Shown: positions 1-6,619, numbered from the stretch's first letter. The stretch is DNA of 8,506 bases from JBGZFC01 sp964346495 (GCA_964346495.1 CAYFUW010000082.1:1-8506), one strand, 5' to 3'. The notes: generated by a model from the sequence alone, not told the origin. Numbers and translations: made by a program.

Positions 1-249
1 ATAGATAATAAAGAAAAGCTGTGTAGTGGTTGTTGGGCGCAAAATATTTGTGCGGGCTGTACAAGAAAATGGTTTTTCAACGAAGAAAAAAGTAAATATG
101 GTATGCAGCCTAACAAAAATCTTTGTGAATCTAACAAGCAGCATATTGAAAATATACTATTATTGATTGCACATATACGTAGAACTCCTCAAAAATGGAC
201 GGAATTTATTAATTTTATGGACGAAAATTTCCGTACAAATAACGATTAA
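1..249 (+). CDS. Radical SAM peptide maturase, C-terminal SPASM segment (5'-truncated)
   Basis: Frame 1 is open from the first base to TAA at 247-249 and gives the last 82 residues of a protein whose start lies outside the window. The visible part has a Cys cluster of form C-x2-C-x5-C-x2-C-x21-C (Cys residues 8, 11, 17, 20 and 42 of the fragment) with a Trp-Ala after the second Cys. This resembles the SPASM domain that binds auxiliary 4Fe-4S clusters in radical SAM enzymes modifying ribosomal peptides. The Trp-Ala followed by C-x2-C looks like the Bacteroidales GG-leader peptide maturases. The radical SAM core with CxxxCxxC is not visible, so the assignment rests on the SPASM tail and on the C39 exporter two genes downstream. 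The next gene starts 27 bases later on the same strand, consistent with an operon. Family level is fairly sure; the exact subfamily is inferred. Confidence 0.8.
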   Translation: MDNKEKLCSGCWAQNICAGCTRKWFFNEEKSKYGMQPNKNLCESNKQHIENILLLIAHIRRTPQKWTEFINFMDENFRTNND

Positions 250-276
250 GCATTATAAACATAAAAGATAATTCAA

Positions 277-2595
277 ATGAAAAAAGCAATACTTACAATC
301 ATTTTTACTACTTCGGTAATATTATCTTCGATCGCACAAATCAAAGGATTTGTTGTAAGCACAGATGGTGCACCTATAGAATCAGCCAATATAGTATTAA
401 TTGATGCAGATTCGACTTTTGTAGAAGGAACAATAACCGACCGGAAAGGTGCTTTTACACTAAGCGATAATATAAAACCTATATCAAGCTATACACTAAC
501 GGTTACCTGTGTCGGATATGAAAGTCAGTCCGTTCACTTGGAGAATATACCTGAAAAGATTGATTTGGGAAATATCACACTGCAATCTCTACAACTCGAA
601 GAGGTAGTAGTTACCGCTGAACGTTCTATCACGAAGACAGACCGACGTTTAATTTTTCCGACAGAAACAGATAAAAAACATTCTACAAGCGGTTACGACC
701 TTCTAAATAGAATAATGATTCCGGGATTAATGGTTGATATTGTAAATAAAAGTATTAGCAAAGCAGGTTCAGGAAGTGTGCCTGTGTATATAGACGATAA
801 AAAAGTAACACAAGCCGATGTTATAGCATTGCGACCGGATGAAATAATACGTGTAGAATATATCGACAACCCTGGTTTAGAGTATAATAATGCTCCTGCT
901 GTAATAAATTTCGTGATAAAGAAAAAAGTCTCGGGCATGGTAACCGGTATAAATACTACAAATGCCGTGACTACCGGAAACGGCAATAATTTCTATTATT
1001 TCAGATACAATAATAAGCTATCTGAATATGCAGTAAATTATTCTATGAATTATGGAATTATGAACAAGCGATTTATAAATCAAAAAGATATTTATACCTT
1101 GCCCGACGAAAACGAGCATATTATTGAAAGAGAGGGTATAAGTACATATCTAAAATATGCACAACAGCGTGTACAATTAAGATATAATTTGACGAATCCT
1201 GAAAAATATGTTTTTGAAGTCAATTTGCATGGTGGTTTTTATGATAGTCCTAATCGTGGACACAAACAAATTATTAATGAAACCGGGCAACAAACCTATT
1301 ATTCACTGACAGAGCCGACAGAGAAAAACTATGCACCTGTATTGGATTTATATTCAAAAATATACTTACCTAAAAACCAGACACTCCGATTTAATGTAGT
1401 AGGAACATATATAGATACCGAATACGGTTATTCATATAAAACATTTGAAAACAATTTGTTCGAAACACCTCAACAACATTATTGGTACAATACGCAAGGA
1501 AAAAGATACTCCCTAATTGCCGATGCAAGATATAACAAACAATTTGATTCCTTCAGATTTGTTTGTGGTTTAAATCATTCGGAAGGTTATGTCGAAAACA
1601 TTTATACGGGAAGTAACGATGTTATAAATAAATTTAGAGATAGAAAATCTGATGGTTTTGTCCAAATTACGGGTAATATTAAAAAATTGAGTTATTATTT
1701 AGGGTTAAGCACGGTTCGTCAAATGTATGACCAAGAAGAGATTCGTATTTATTGGTCTTGGTATGGAAACGGTGGTTTGTCATATTCTCCTTTCAAAGGT
1801 GGAAATATGCGTCTTGGTTTTAATTATATTTCTGTTCCACCGAGTTTATCTTCAATCAGTAATGTCAAACAGCAAATAAACAACATGGAGTATAGGCTTG
1901 GTAATCCAGAGCTAAAGCCATATTTAAGTATGTTGCATTCCATTATATTTAATTACCAACACGACCGTTTTTACATTCAAAATACCATTGCGCACAAATA
2001 TTTGAAAAATCCTATTATGGATAAAATAACAAGAGGAGTTGATAGTGACGGTAATACTTTTTTTGAATTTAGTTCTGATAATCATAAGTATGCGTCTGAG
2101 TTTTGGAACTATACATTCGGACAATACTATGTTATTCCTAAAAAACTTACACTACAAGGGGGAATTTCATATTTAGTACATTCAAGTCATGGCAATAATT
2201 ACACACATAATTTCGACCGTTTTTGGGGAACACTACAAGCTAATTTAACACTGAATAAATGGAGTTTTGGAATGAGTTGGAATTCAATGGAGAGATTCTT
2301 TTTGGGAGAATCAGAGATATACAGATCGAGATATAGCAACTTGTATGCAAATTATAAGTTTAAAGATATGATGTTTGGTTTAAACCTATCTTATTTCTTA
2401 TCAAAAAATGAGTATCGAAGTGGCGAAAGAACTACAAGTCAATATATAAATAAAGATTTGGCAGTTTTTATTCCTGACTACGATGACATGATTTCTTTCA
2501 CATTCTCGTGGAATATAAATAAAGGTAGAAGATATCAAAGCGAAAATAAATCTATTAATCATAGCGATAGCGATACAGGTATTTTGAAATATTAG
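277..2595 (+). CDS. Outer-membrane beta-barrel protein with CarboxypepD_reg-like and plug-like domains (TonB-receptor-like)
   Basis: The 772-residue protein has an N-terminal signal peptide (about 1-21, ending Ser-Ile-Ala-Gln). A CarboxypepD_reg-like beta-sandwich follows at about 22-105, with the usual 'G-F-V-V...G-A-P-I-E-S-A-N-I' strand and 'D-x-x-G-x-F' turn. The linker 'LEEVVVTAER' at 107-116 leads into a plug-like domain (about 117-217, 'PVYIDDKKV' and 'INFVIKKK'). From about 225 to the end are alternating aromatic beta strands typical of the OMP_b-brl family. The tail 'Asn-His-Ser-Asp-Ser-Asp-Thr-Gly-Ile' is close to the usual end of that family, so the gene looks complete. It should sit in the outer membrane. 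Members are common beside Bacteroidetes GG-peptide maturase/C39 exporter genes, where a role in passing the peptide across the outer membrane, or in uptake or immunity, is conceivable but unproven. No TonB box was identified. The gene is clearly more A/T-rich than the exporter after it. The ATG at 277 is chosen because the signal peptide starts there. Confidence 0.9.
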   Translation: MKKAILTIIFTTSVILSSIAQIKGFVVSTDGAPIESANIVLIDADSTFVEGTITDRKGAFTLSDNIKPISSYTLTVTCVGYESQSVHLENIPEKIDLGNITLQSLQLEEVVVTAERSITKTDRRLIFPTETDKKHSTSGYDLLNRIMIPGLMVDIVNKSISKAGSGSVPVYIDDKKVTQADVIALRPDEIIRVEYIDNPGLEYNNAPAVINFVIKKKVSGMVTGINTTNAVTTGNGNNFYYFRYNNKLSEYAVNYSMNYGIMNKRFINQKDIYTLPDENEHIIEREGISTYLKYAQQRVQLRYNLTNPEKYVFEVNLHGGFYDSPNRGHKQIINETGQQTYYSLTEPTEKNYAPVLDLYSKIYLPKNQTLRFNVVGTYIDTEYGYSYKTFENNLFETPQQHYWYNTQGKRYSLIADARYNKQFDSFRFVCGLNHSEGYVENIYTGSNDVINKFRDRKSDGFVQITGNIKKLSYYLGLSTVRQMYDQEEIRIYWSWYGNGGLSYSPFKGGNMRLGFNYISVPPSLSSISNVKQQINNMEYRLGNPELKPYLSMLHSIIFNYQHDRFYIQNTIAHKYLKNPIMDKITRGVDSDGNTFFEFSSDNHKYASEFWNYTFGQYYVIPKKLTLQGGISYLVHSSHGNNYTHNFDRFWGTLQANLTLNKWSFGMSWNSMERFFLGESEIYRSRYSNLYANYKFKDMMFGLNLSYFLSKNEYRSGERTTSQYINKDLAVFIPDYDDMISFTFSWNINKGRRYQSENKSINHSDSDTGILKY

Positions 2596-2608
2596 TATAG
2601 TATTAGAT

Positions 2609-3742
2609 ATGTCTTTCCCCCTTATCCACCAACCCGATGCCATGGACTGCGGTCCCGCCTGCCTCGGAATGATTGCCAAATACTACGGCAAAGATTACGA
2701 TATAAGCCGTTTGCGAAACACTTCGCATATCAGTCGCGAAGGCGTGTCGATGCTCGGTATAAGCCGTGCAGCCGAAAATATAGGTTTTCGTACCGTGGGC
2801 GGTCGCATCACGTTCGAGAAGTTGGCAGAAAAAGCACCGCTACCCTGCATTGTGCATTGGAAACAAGACCACTTTGTGGTAGTGTATAATATAAAAAAAC
2901 GTCGTGACCGAGGGCGTGGCTCGGAGCCACACTCTCGGTGGGATGTATATGTTGCCGATCCGGGCAAAGGTCGTATTCGTTATTCGCAGGAGGAGTTCTG
3001 CAAAAACTGGATAAGCACACGAACCAACGGAGAAGAGAAAGGAGTAGCCCTGCTTTTCGAGCCAACCGCGCTATTTTACGAAAAAGAGGGCGATGCCGTA
3101 AAAAAAGAGAATCGACTGAAATTTCTCTGGAAGTATTTGGTAAAATACAAGCGGTATTTCATGCAACTTATACTCGGTCTCTTTTTCGGCAGCATTCTGC
3201 AACTAATATTCCCGTTCCTTACCCAGGCAATAGTAGATGTGGGTATAAACGGCAAAGATATAGGCTTTATTTGGTTGGTGCTTATCGCTCAAACGATGCT
3301 GCTTTTCAGCCGTACAGCTATCGACTTTATTCGCCGGAAAATCTTGTTGCATATCAGTACACGAATAAATATCTCTCTTATATCGGACTTTTTTATAAAG
3401 CTGATGAAACTGCCGATGAAGTTTTTCGACACCAAACTCACGGGCGATCTCTTGCAACGCATCGAAGACCATCGCCGTATCGAAAACTTCCTTACGGTTC
3501 AAACGCTTAATATGCTCTTTTCGGTGTTCAGTTTGGTTATTTTCGGCATAGTGCTATTTATCTATAACGTGCCTATATTCCTGGTTTTTCTTGTCGGAAG
3601 CATTATCTACGGTTTGTGGATAATGGTTTTCTTGAAAAAACGCAGGGTATTGGATTACAAGTTTTTCGAGCAACAAGGAATAAACAGAAACGTGGTTTAT
3701 CAGCTTATTACCGGGATGCAGGAGATAAAACTGCAAGGTTGA
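2609..3742 (+). CDS. Exporter N-terminal part: C39 leader peptidase and first membrane helices
   Basis: This 377-residue open stretch ends at the in-frame TGA. The C39 domain covers about 1-155: Gln8 (oxyanion), catalytic Cys14 in 'MDCGPACL', catalytic His88 in 'QDHFVVV', and Asp117 in 'VADPGKG'. All members of the catalytic set are present, so the peptidase itself could be active. Between the strand 'VVVYNIKK' and the strand 'VYVADP' lie about 11 extra Arg/Gly-rich residues (100-110) encoded by a palindromic repeat. Hydrophobic segments at about 184-208, 216-238, 299-320 and 322-342 are probable transmembrane helices 1-4, with the cytoplasmic helix region (about 240-295, containing 'PMKFFDTKLTGDLLQRIEDHRR') between helices 2 and 3. 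If translation stops at 3742 the product lacks the last helices and the ATPase and could not export. Confidence 0.8.
   Translation: MSFPLIHQPDAMDCGPACLGMIAKYYGKDYDISRLRNTSHISREGVSMLGISRAAENIGFRTVGGRITFEKLAEKAPLPCIVHWKQDHFVVVYNIKKRRDRGRGSEPHSRWDVYVADPGKGRIRYSQEEFCKNWISTRTNGEEKGVALLFEPTALFYEKEGDAVKKENRLKFLWKYLVKYKRYFMQLILGLFFGSILQLIFPFLTQAIVDVGINGKDIGFIWLVLIAQTMLLFSRTAIDFIRRKILLHISTRINISLISDFFIKLMKLPMKFFDTKLTGDLLQRIEDHRRIENFLTVQTLNMLFSVFSLVIFGIVLFIYNVPIFLVFLVGSIIYGLWIMVFLKKRRVLDYKFFEQQGINRNVVYQLITGMQEIKLQG
2907..2939. repeat. 33-base palindrome inserted in frame in the C39 domain
   Basis: ACCGAG (2907-2912) pairs with CTCGGT (2934-2939), and GTGGCT (2916-2921) with AGCCAC (2925-2930) around a CGG loop. 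The joining positions add one G-C and one G-T pair with a single C/A mismatch. The stem is about 15 bp. It adds 33 bases, so the frame is kept, and it encodes roughly residues 100-110, a stretch that related C39 domains lack at this turn. It is more G/C-rich than its surroundings. Confidence 0.75.
3740..3742 (+). other. In-frame TGA at an expected Cys codon of the exporter
   Basis: This is codon 378 of the 2609 frame, between 'EIKLQG' and 'EQRKRWEWE'. From memory, Bacteroidetes relatives carry Cys here ('KL..CE.RKRWEWE'). A small hairpin, CAACG-TAAA-CGTTG (3746-3759), follows 3 bases later, but it is shorter and closer to the stop than a canonical bacterial SECIS element. The four other genes whose stops are visible with confidence use TAA or TAG. 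Confidence 0.8.
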
Positions 3743-3772
3743 GAACAACGTAAACGTTGGGAGTGGGAGGAT

Positions 3773-4891
3773 GTGCAAGCAGACCTTTTTGATGTGAATA
3801 TGCAGTCGCTATCGTTGCAACAAAATCAGGAGGCGGGAAGTATTCTTATCAACGAGTTGAAAAACATTATTATTACCGTGCTGGCTGCAACCGCCGTTAT
3901 CAACGGAAATCTGACACTCGGTATGATGCTTGCCATTCAGTATATTATTGGTCAGTTGAACTCTCCGGTAGAGCAGATGATGAGTTTTATCTATAGCTGG
4001 CAGGATGTTAGTATCAGCCTCGACCGAATGAACGAAATCCATACTCAAAAGAACGAGGAGGACGAGAATCGCACGGTAGAAGATTTGCCCGAAAATCGTT
4101 CGGTAAAAATCGAAAATCTCTGTTTCAAATACGACGGTGCAAGACCCGATTATGTGCTTGACAATATCAATCTGGATATTCCGCAAGGCAAGGTTACGGC
4201 TATCGTGGGAGCAAGCGGAAGCGGAAAAACCACGCTCGTGAAACTGCTTTTGGGATATTACGAACCTGATAAGGGAAGAATTGAAATCGGCAACGAGAAT
4301 CTGAATAAATTTAGTTTGGCATGGTGGCGTACTCAGTGCGGTGCGGTAATGCAGGAGGGTTATCTCTTTTCAGACACTATCGCACGCAATATCGCTCCTG
4401 TTGACGATAAGATAAATATCGAAAGACTGCGTTACGCTGCACGAGTTGCCAATATTGCAGATTATATCGAGGCTCTGCCACTCGGCTACAACACTCAAAT
4501 CGGGCAGGACGGACAGGGTGTAAGTCAGGGACAACGACAGCGAATTTTGATAGCTCGTGCTGTGTATAAAAATCCGCCGTTTATCTTTTTGGATGAAGCC
4601 ACCAACGCTTTGGATGCCAATAACGAGAGGGCGATTGTCGAAAATTTGGCTGAGTTTTACGAGGATAAAACCGTTGTTGTGGTTGCCCATCGATTGAGTA
4701 CGGTAAAAAATGCTAACCAGATTGTTGTTCTCGATAATGGCAAAATTGCCGAAACAGGTACGCACGAAGAGCTTACGCGAAAAAGAGGGAAGTATTACGA
4801 GTTGGTTAAAAATCAGTTGGAGTTGGGGAATTATCTATTGGTTGTTGGTGCGAGGTACGTTTTTGAGTATGTAGTTTGTAGTGTGGAGTAG
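3773..4891 (+). CDS. Exporter C-terminal part: last membrane helices and ABC ATPase
   Basis: This is the continuation of the exporter frame after the stop. As a separate ORF it would need to restart at GTG 3773 or ATG 3797; neither is a normal family start and no ribosome binding site is seen, so it is better read as the second half of 2609-4891. Numbered from 3773, helices lie at about 31-45 and 47-62. The nucleotide-binding domain holds Walker A 'GASGSGKTT' (146-154), Q-loop Gln194, signature 'VSQGQRQR' (Gln in place of the second Ser/Gly, common in bacteriocin exporters), Walker B 'FIFLDEATNALD' (270-281) and H-loop His306. All ATPase residues are intact, which argues against old decay. 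The family normally ends near 'VKNQLELG'; the final 19 or so residues here continue into a 7-base repeat array and look like an added tail. Confidence 0.75.
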   Translation: MQADLFDVNMQSLSLQQNQEAGSILINELKNIIITVLAATAVINGNLTLGMMLAIQYIIGQLNSPVEQMMSFIYSWQDVSISLDRMNEIHTQKNEEDENRTVEDLPENRSVKIENLCFKYDGARPDYVLDNINLDIPQGKVTAIVGASGSGKTTLVKLLLGYYEPDKGRIEIGNENLNKFSLAWWRTQCGAVMQEGYLFSDTIARNIAPVDDKINIERLRYAARVANIADYIEALPLGYNTQIGQDGQGVSQGQRQRILIARAVYKNPPFIFLDEATNALDANNERAIVENLAEFYEDKTVVVVAHRLSTVKNANQIVVLDNGKIAETGTHEELTRKRGKYYELVKNQLELGNYLLVVGARYVFEYVVCSVE

Positions 4892-4947
4892 GTAGTAGTT
4901 GCGTGGTACGTGGTGCGGGGTGCGAGTCACTAGGGCGACTGCGTGAG
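4848..4947. repeat. Degenerate 7-base tandem array A
   Basis: About eleven consecutive 7-base units from 4848 to 4924. The first and last follow a G-T-R-C-G-N-G type; the middle five (4862-4896) follow N-N-G-T/G-A-G-T, for example ATGTAGT then TTGTAGT. It overlaps the last codons and the TAG stop of the exporter (4889-4891). A 22-base block at 4926-4947 follows and recurs at 6660-6681 with two mismatches. Confidence 0.7.
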
Positions 4948-4966
4948 GGGGGAGACTGGGAGATTG

Positions 4967-5014
4967 TCCCGAAATCGCTTCGCTCATCGGGATCTCCGCT
5001 GCGCTTCGAGGAGA
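4967..5014. repeat. Two consecutive hairpins downstream of the exporter
   Basis: TCCCGA (4967-4972) pairs with TCGGGA (4987-4992), and TCTCC (4993-4997) pairs with GGAGA (5010-5014). They lie about 75 bases after the exporter stop. There is no T-run, so a terminator role is uncertain; they look like one more dispersed palindromic element. Confidence 0.5.
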
Positions 5015-5032
5015 CGATGGTTGTACCTTTGT

Positions 5033-5060
5033 CAATTAACAATGTGCAATGTGCAATTAT
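5033..5060. repeat. 7-base tandem array (CAATNNN x4)
   Basis: Four in-phase heptamers all starting CAAT; the central two are identical CAATGTG copies and the outer two are CAATTAA and CAATTAT. Confidence 0.75.
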
Positions 5061-5083
5061 TAAATATGCCAATGGCTAATATT

Positions 5084-5150
5084 TAGGTGCTCTGCACCTA
5101 TATGTGCCGGGAATAATCGAATGCTACAAATATTATCGGTGCTCTGCACC
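5084..5150 (-). repeat. Paired mini-hairpin repeat unit, copy 1
   Basis: Two identical 13-base hairpins GGTGC-TCT-GCACC (5086-5098 and 5138-5150; the first extends to a 7-bp stem with flanking TA/TA) are separated by 39 bases. Read on the minus strand it is hairpin with AGA loop, then AATATTTGTAG, then a second hairpin. This matches the order in 5403-5467. Confidence 0.7.
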
Positions 5151-5234
5151 TTTTAGATAAGCATAAAGTTATTGTGGTATTATACGACTTTATTAGGTTA
5201 GGGTAGTTAAATTATTATTGTTATGTACAAATGG

Positions 5235-5328
5235 CGCGAGCAACTCAAAGCTCCACACTCCACACTCAGAACTATAAAACCCCTCCCCCGCAAGCGGGTA
5301 CTCCCCTTTCGCAAAGGGGAGAGTTGCA
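5235..5328 (+). repeat. Intergenic module, copy 1
   Basis: Begins with CGCGAGCAACTCAAAGCTC (5235-5253), exactly repeated at 6899-6917. Four heptamers starting CT follow (5251-5278, including CTCCACA twice), then hairpin CCCGC-AA-GCGGG (5287-5298), then a 9-bp stem, 3-base loop hairpin (5301-5321), ending in GTTGCA (5323-5328). The order is the same in the second copy. Confidence 0.7.
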
Positions 5329-5362
5329 GTGTTCTTTTACGAAAGTTTGTGTTGTTGATGAT

Positions 5363-5397
5363 AGAAGCCAATGGCAAATAGCCAAAAGCTAACAGCA
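5363..5397. repeat. 7-base tandem array (A-R-N-N-G-C-N x5)
   Basis: Five in-phase heptamers with consensus AA-N-A-GC-N, for example AATAGCC followed by AAAAGCT. It runs directly into the mini-hairpin unit at 5403. Confidence 0.7.
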
Positions 5398-5402
5398 AAA
5401 AA

Positions 5403-5467
5403 GCTACAGAGTAGCAAAATATTTGTAGTTATTGACAATATTGGATTAATAAGGTACGGTGTACCGT
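5403..5467 (+). repeat. Paired mini-hairpin repeat unit, copy 2
   Basis: GCTAC-AGA-GTAGC (5403-5415), then AAAATATTTGTAG, then after 37 bases in total a second hairpin GGTAC-GGT-GTACC (5453-5465). It has the same architecture as copy 1 in the opposite orientation, but the stem sequences differ while pairing is kept. Confidence 0.7.
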
Positions 5468-5531
5468 GATATTTTTCGGCTATTAGCTTTTTCTTTGGGC
5501 TGATAATTTTTAGTTCCTTATTATATCAATT

Positions 5532-5617
5532 CTCGTCAAAACGAGCGAACAAGTTCGAGCGGCCACTGCCCTTTAGGGCGTGGATGTAAGTGATAGTCAG
5601 GGATGTGGCTTTAGCCA
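5532..5617. repeat. Cluster of short palindromes
   Basis: In order: CTCG/CGAG (5532-5545), CGAAC-AA-GTTCG (5546-5557), CCAC with GTGG enclosing GCCCT-TT-AGGGC (5563-5583), and TGGCT-TT-AGCCA (5606-5617). The last two share the core CTTTAG with different complementary arms. Confidence 0.6.
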
Positions 5618-5662
5618 AAATTTATTGAAATTGGAATTGTTTTGTATTGCCGGGTTTAAAGT

Positions 5663-5684
5663 CGGGATTACAAATCCCTCCGAC
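5663..5684 (-). repeat. 22-base inverted repeat, left copy
   Basis: Its reverse complement matches 6768-6789 at 21 of 22 positions. It contains the palindrome GGGATT-ACA-AATCCC. The two copies face each other across the 6083-6619 gene. Confidence 0.7.
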
Positions 5685-5699
5685 GAGAGGATTGTTTCA

Positions 5700-5737
5700 C
5701 GCGAAGCACGCTAAGAAATATCGCGAAGCACGCCAAG
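5700..5737. repeat. Direct repeat CGCGAAGCACGC(T/C)AAG, two copies
   Basis: Copies at 5700-5715 and 5722-5737 differ at one base and start 22 bases apart. Confidence 0.75.
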
Positions 5738-5963
5738 CAGTTCAACACAGCAACCAACGGCTCAAAGTCCGTTTGTTGCATTTCTAAATTAACGTGAATT
5801 TGATGTAAGATAAAAATGTAAAAATCGGTAATAAGGTAATAAGGTGAAGTAATGTGTGATTAATTTTGCTACTAATGTATAGTTGAAATAAACAAGGTTC
5901 TTAATAATTATTTTTAATCTCTATTTTGGCACACAAACCTACATTCTATTTATCGCCCATTCT

Positions 5964-6026
5964 CCAAGCCACTACGCCTTGCACCACAAACCCCGTATCT
6001 CGTAACCCGGAACACGCAACTAATCA
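5964..6026. repeat. Degenerate 7-base tandem array B, inverted relative to A and C
   Basis: Nine heptamers in unbroken phase, for example CTCGTAA followed by CCCGGAA (5999-6012). Read on the minus strand the units are of the TTRCGNG type seen at 4898-4924 and 6626-6667. It ends about 56 bases before the next gene. Confidence 0.7.
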
Positions 6027-6082
6027 TAACTTGCGTTTAATAACAATTAACTACAACTTAATCAGAATAAAAAACTATAAAA

Positions 6083-6619
6083 ATGATTTATAAAGAAATA
6101 GCAGAAAATGTTTACTCCCCTATCTTCTCAAAAGAATCCTCTTTAGGAGATAGAAAGGTTGAATTACGTAGTGAAAAAGTCCGTAATATTATCGGGCAGG
6201 TGCCACCTGCATTGCTACGATACGGAATAATGATAATAGGTGGTGCTCTTTTGGTTTTGGTGGGTGTTTCTGCTTTTATACCGTATCAACCTGCAATAAA
6301 TGTAGAAATAACGGTAACACAATCCGATAACGGAACGCTGCAATATTCAACTCGCATCCCCAAAAGTGCAATGAAGTACAGAGCAAAGTTTGAGGAAGTT
6401 GTATTAAACTCATCATCAGAACTGCCATTTCCAACACTGTTTGATATTGAAAGTATTTCAGAAGTAGTTGAAGTTTCTGAACAAGGTGCTTGGCAATCGG
6501 CTACGTTTATCCCGATAGATAATATATCTGAAAACATTTTATTGGATAAAACTGTAACTGTACAAGGCAAAATTTTACTTGAAAAACAGAGTGTGATGAG
6601 GTGGGTTATTAGCCGTTAG
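6083..6619 (+). CDS. Short membrane-fusion-protein-like protein, probable exporter partner
   Basis: The 178-residue protein begins with a charged cytoplasmic stretch containing 'VELRSEKVRNIIGQVPPALLRYG' (residues 26-48), one transmembrane helix (about 46-66), then 'IPYQPAINVEITVTQ' and a beta-rich periplasmic domain to the end. The N-terminus closely resembles HlyD-type adaptor proteins paired with C39 exporters in Bacteroidetes. Here the lipoyl domain and alpha-hairpin (usually 250 residues or more) are absent and the sequence passes directly to a segment like the adaptor C-terminal barrel ('STRIPKSAMKYRAKF', 'IENILLDKTVTVQGKILLE'-like). It could be a genuine small accessory subunit or an adaptor that lost its middle. 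The last codons and TAG lie in a TTAG-type repeat, so the tail may be repeat-derived. It lies 1.2 kb behind the exporter with repeat DNA on both sides. ATG 6083 is the only sensible start; no clear promoter was seen. The similarity is from reading only. Confidence 0.65.
   Translation: MIYKEIAENVYSPIFSKESSLGDRKVELRSEKVRNIIGQVPPALLRYGIMIIGGALLVLVGVSAFIPYQPAINVEITVTQSDNGTLQYSTRIPKSAMKYRAKFEEVVLNSSSELPFPTLFDIESISEVVEVSEQGAWQSATFIPIDNISENILLDKTVTVQGKILLEKQSVMRWVISR

Larger units (their letters stand above)
2609..4891 (+). pseudogene. C39 peptidase-containing bacteriocin-type ABC exporter, interrupted by one in-frame TGA
   Basis: Positions 2609-3739 and 3743-4891 are the same reading frame and together encode one ordinary exporter of about 740 residues plus a short tail: C39 leader peptidase, six-helix membrane domain, ATPase. 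Such proteins cleave the leader after a double-Gly motif and pump the peptide across the inner membrane. The only break is TGA at codon 378. The flanking frame (KLQG-stop-EQRKRWEWE) continues the family's conserved coupling region, where I expect Cys, so one base change from TGC/TGT explains it. No other frameshift or stop is seen, and all catalytic motifs are present on either side, so decay is recent, or the stop is read through, or it is a sequence error. Two further oddities are an in-frame palindrome in the peptidase domain and a C-terminal tail of about 19 residues encoded by repeat DNA. The start ATG is 13 bases after the barrel gene, implying co-transcription. Confidence 0.85.
4892..6082. 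other. Gene-free repeat-rich region between exporter and short MFP-like gene
   Basis: No convincing coding sequence was found on either strand; open frames here are short and cross palindromes and simple repeats. In particular no small peptide gene with a double-Gly leader was recognised. The content is 7-base arrays, hairpins, paired mini-hairpin units and module copies listed separately. Stretches 5151-5234, 5738-5826 and 5851-5963 show nothing I can name. Confidence 0.7.

Noticed and set aside
2938..3510. Plus-strand ORF of 190 residues inside the exporter
   Set aside because: An out-of-frame shadow of the C39 exporter, whose own frame carries all the motifs.
3746..3759. CAACG-TAAA-CGTTG hairpin as a SECIS element
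   Set aside because: The stem is only 5 bp and the loop lies about 9 bases after the TGA, closer than in known bacterial SECIS elements; no sel gene is in view.
4967..5014. Rho-independent terminator of the exporter operon
   Set aside because: The hairpins are present but are not followed by a T-run, and similar palindromes occur throughout the region.
4806..5072. Minus-strand ORFs over the exporter end and array A
   Set aside because: Low-complexity translation of repeat DNA, with no recognisable domain or start signal.
5827..5850. GGTAATAA tandem octamer
   Set aside because: Only two perfect copies and a decayed third; too short to treat as a feature.
4892..6082. Small RiPP precursor gene downstream of the exporter
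   Set aside because: No short ORF with a double-Gly leader was recognised on either strand; the region is palindromes and tandem repeats.
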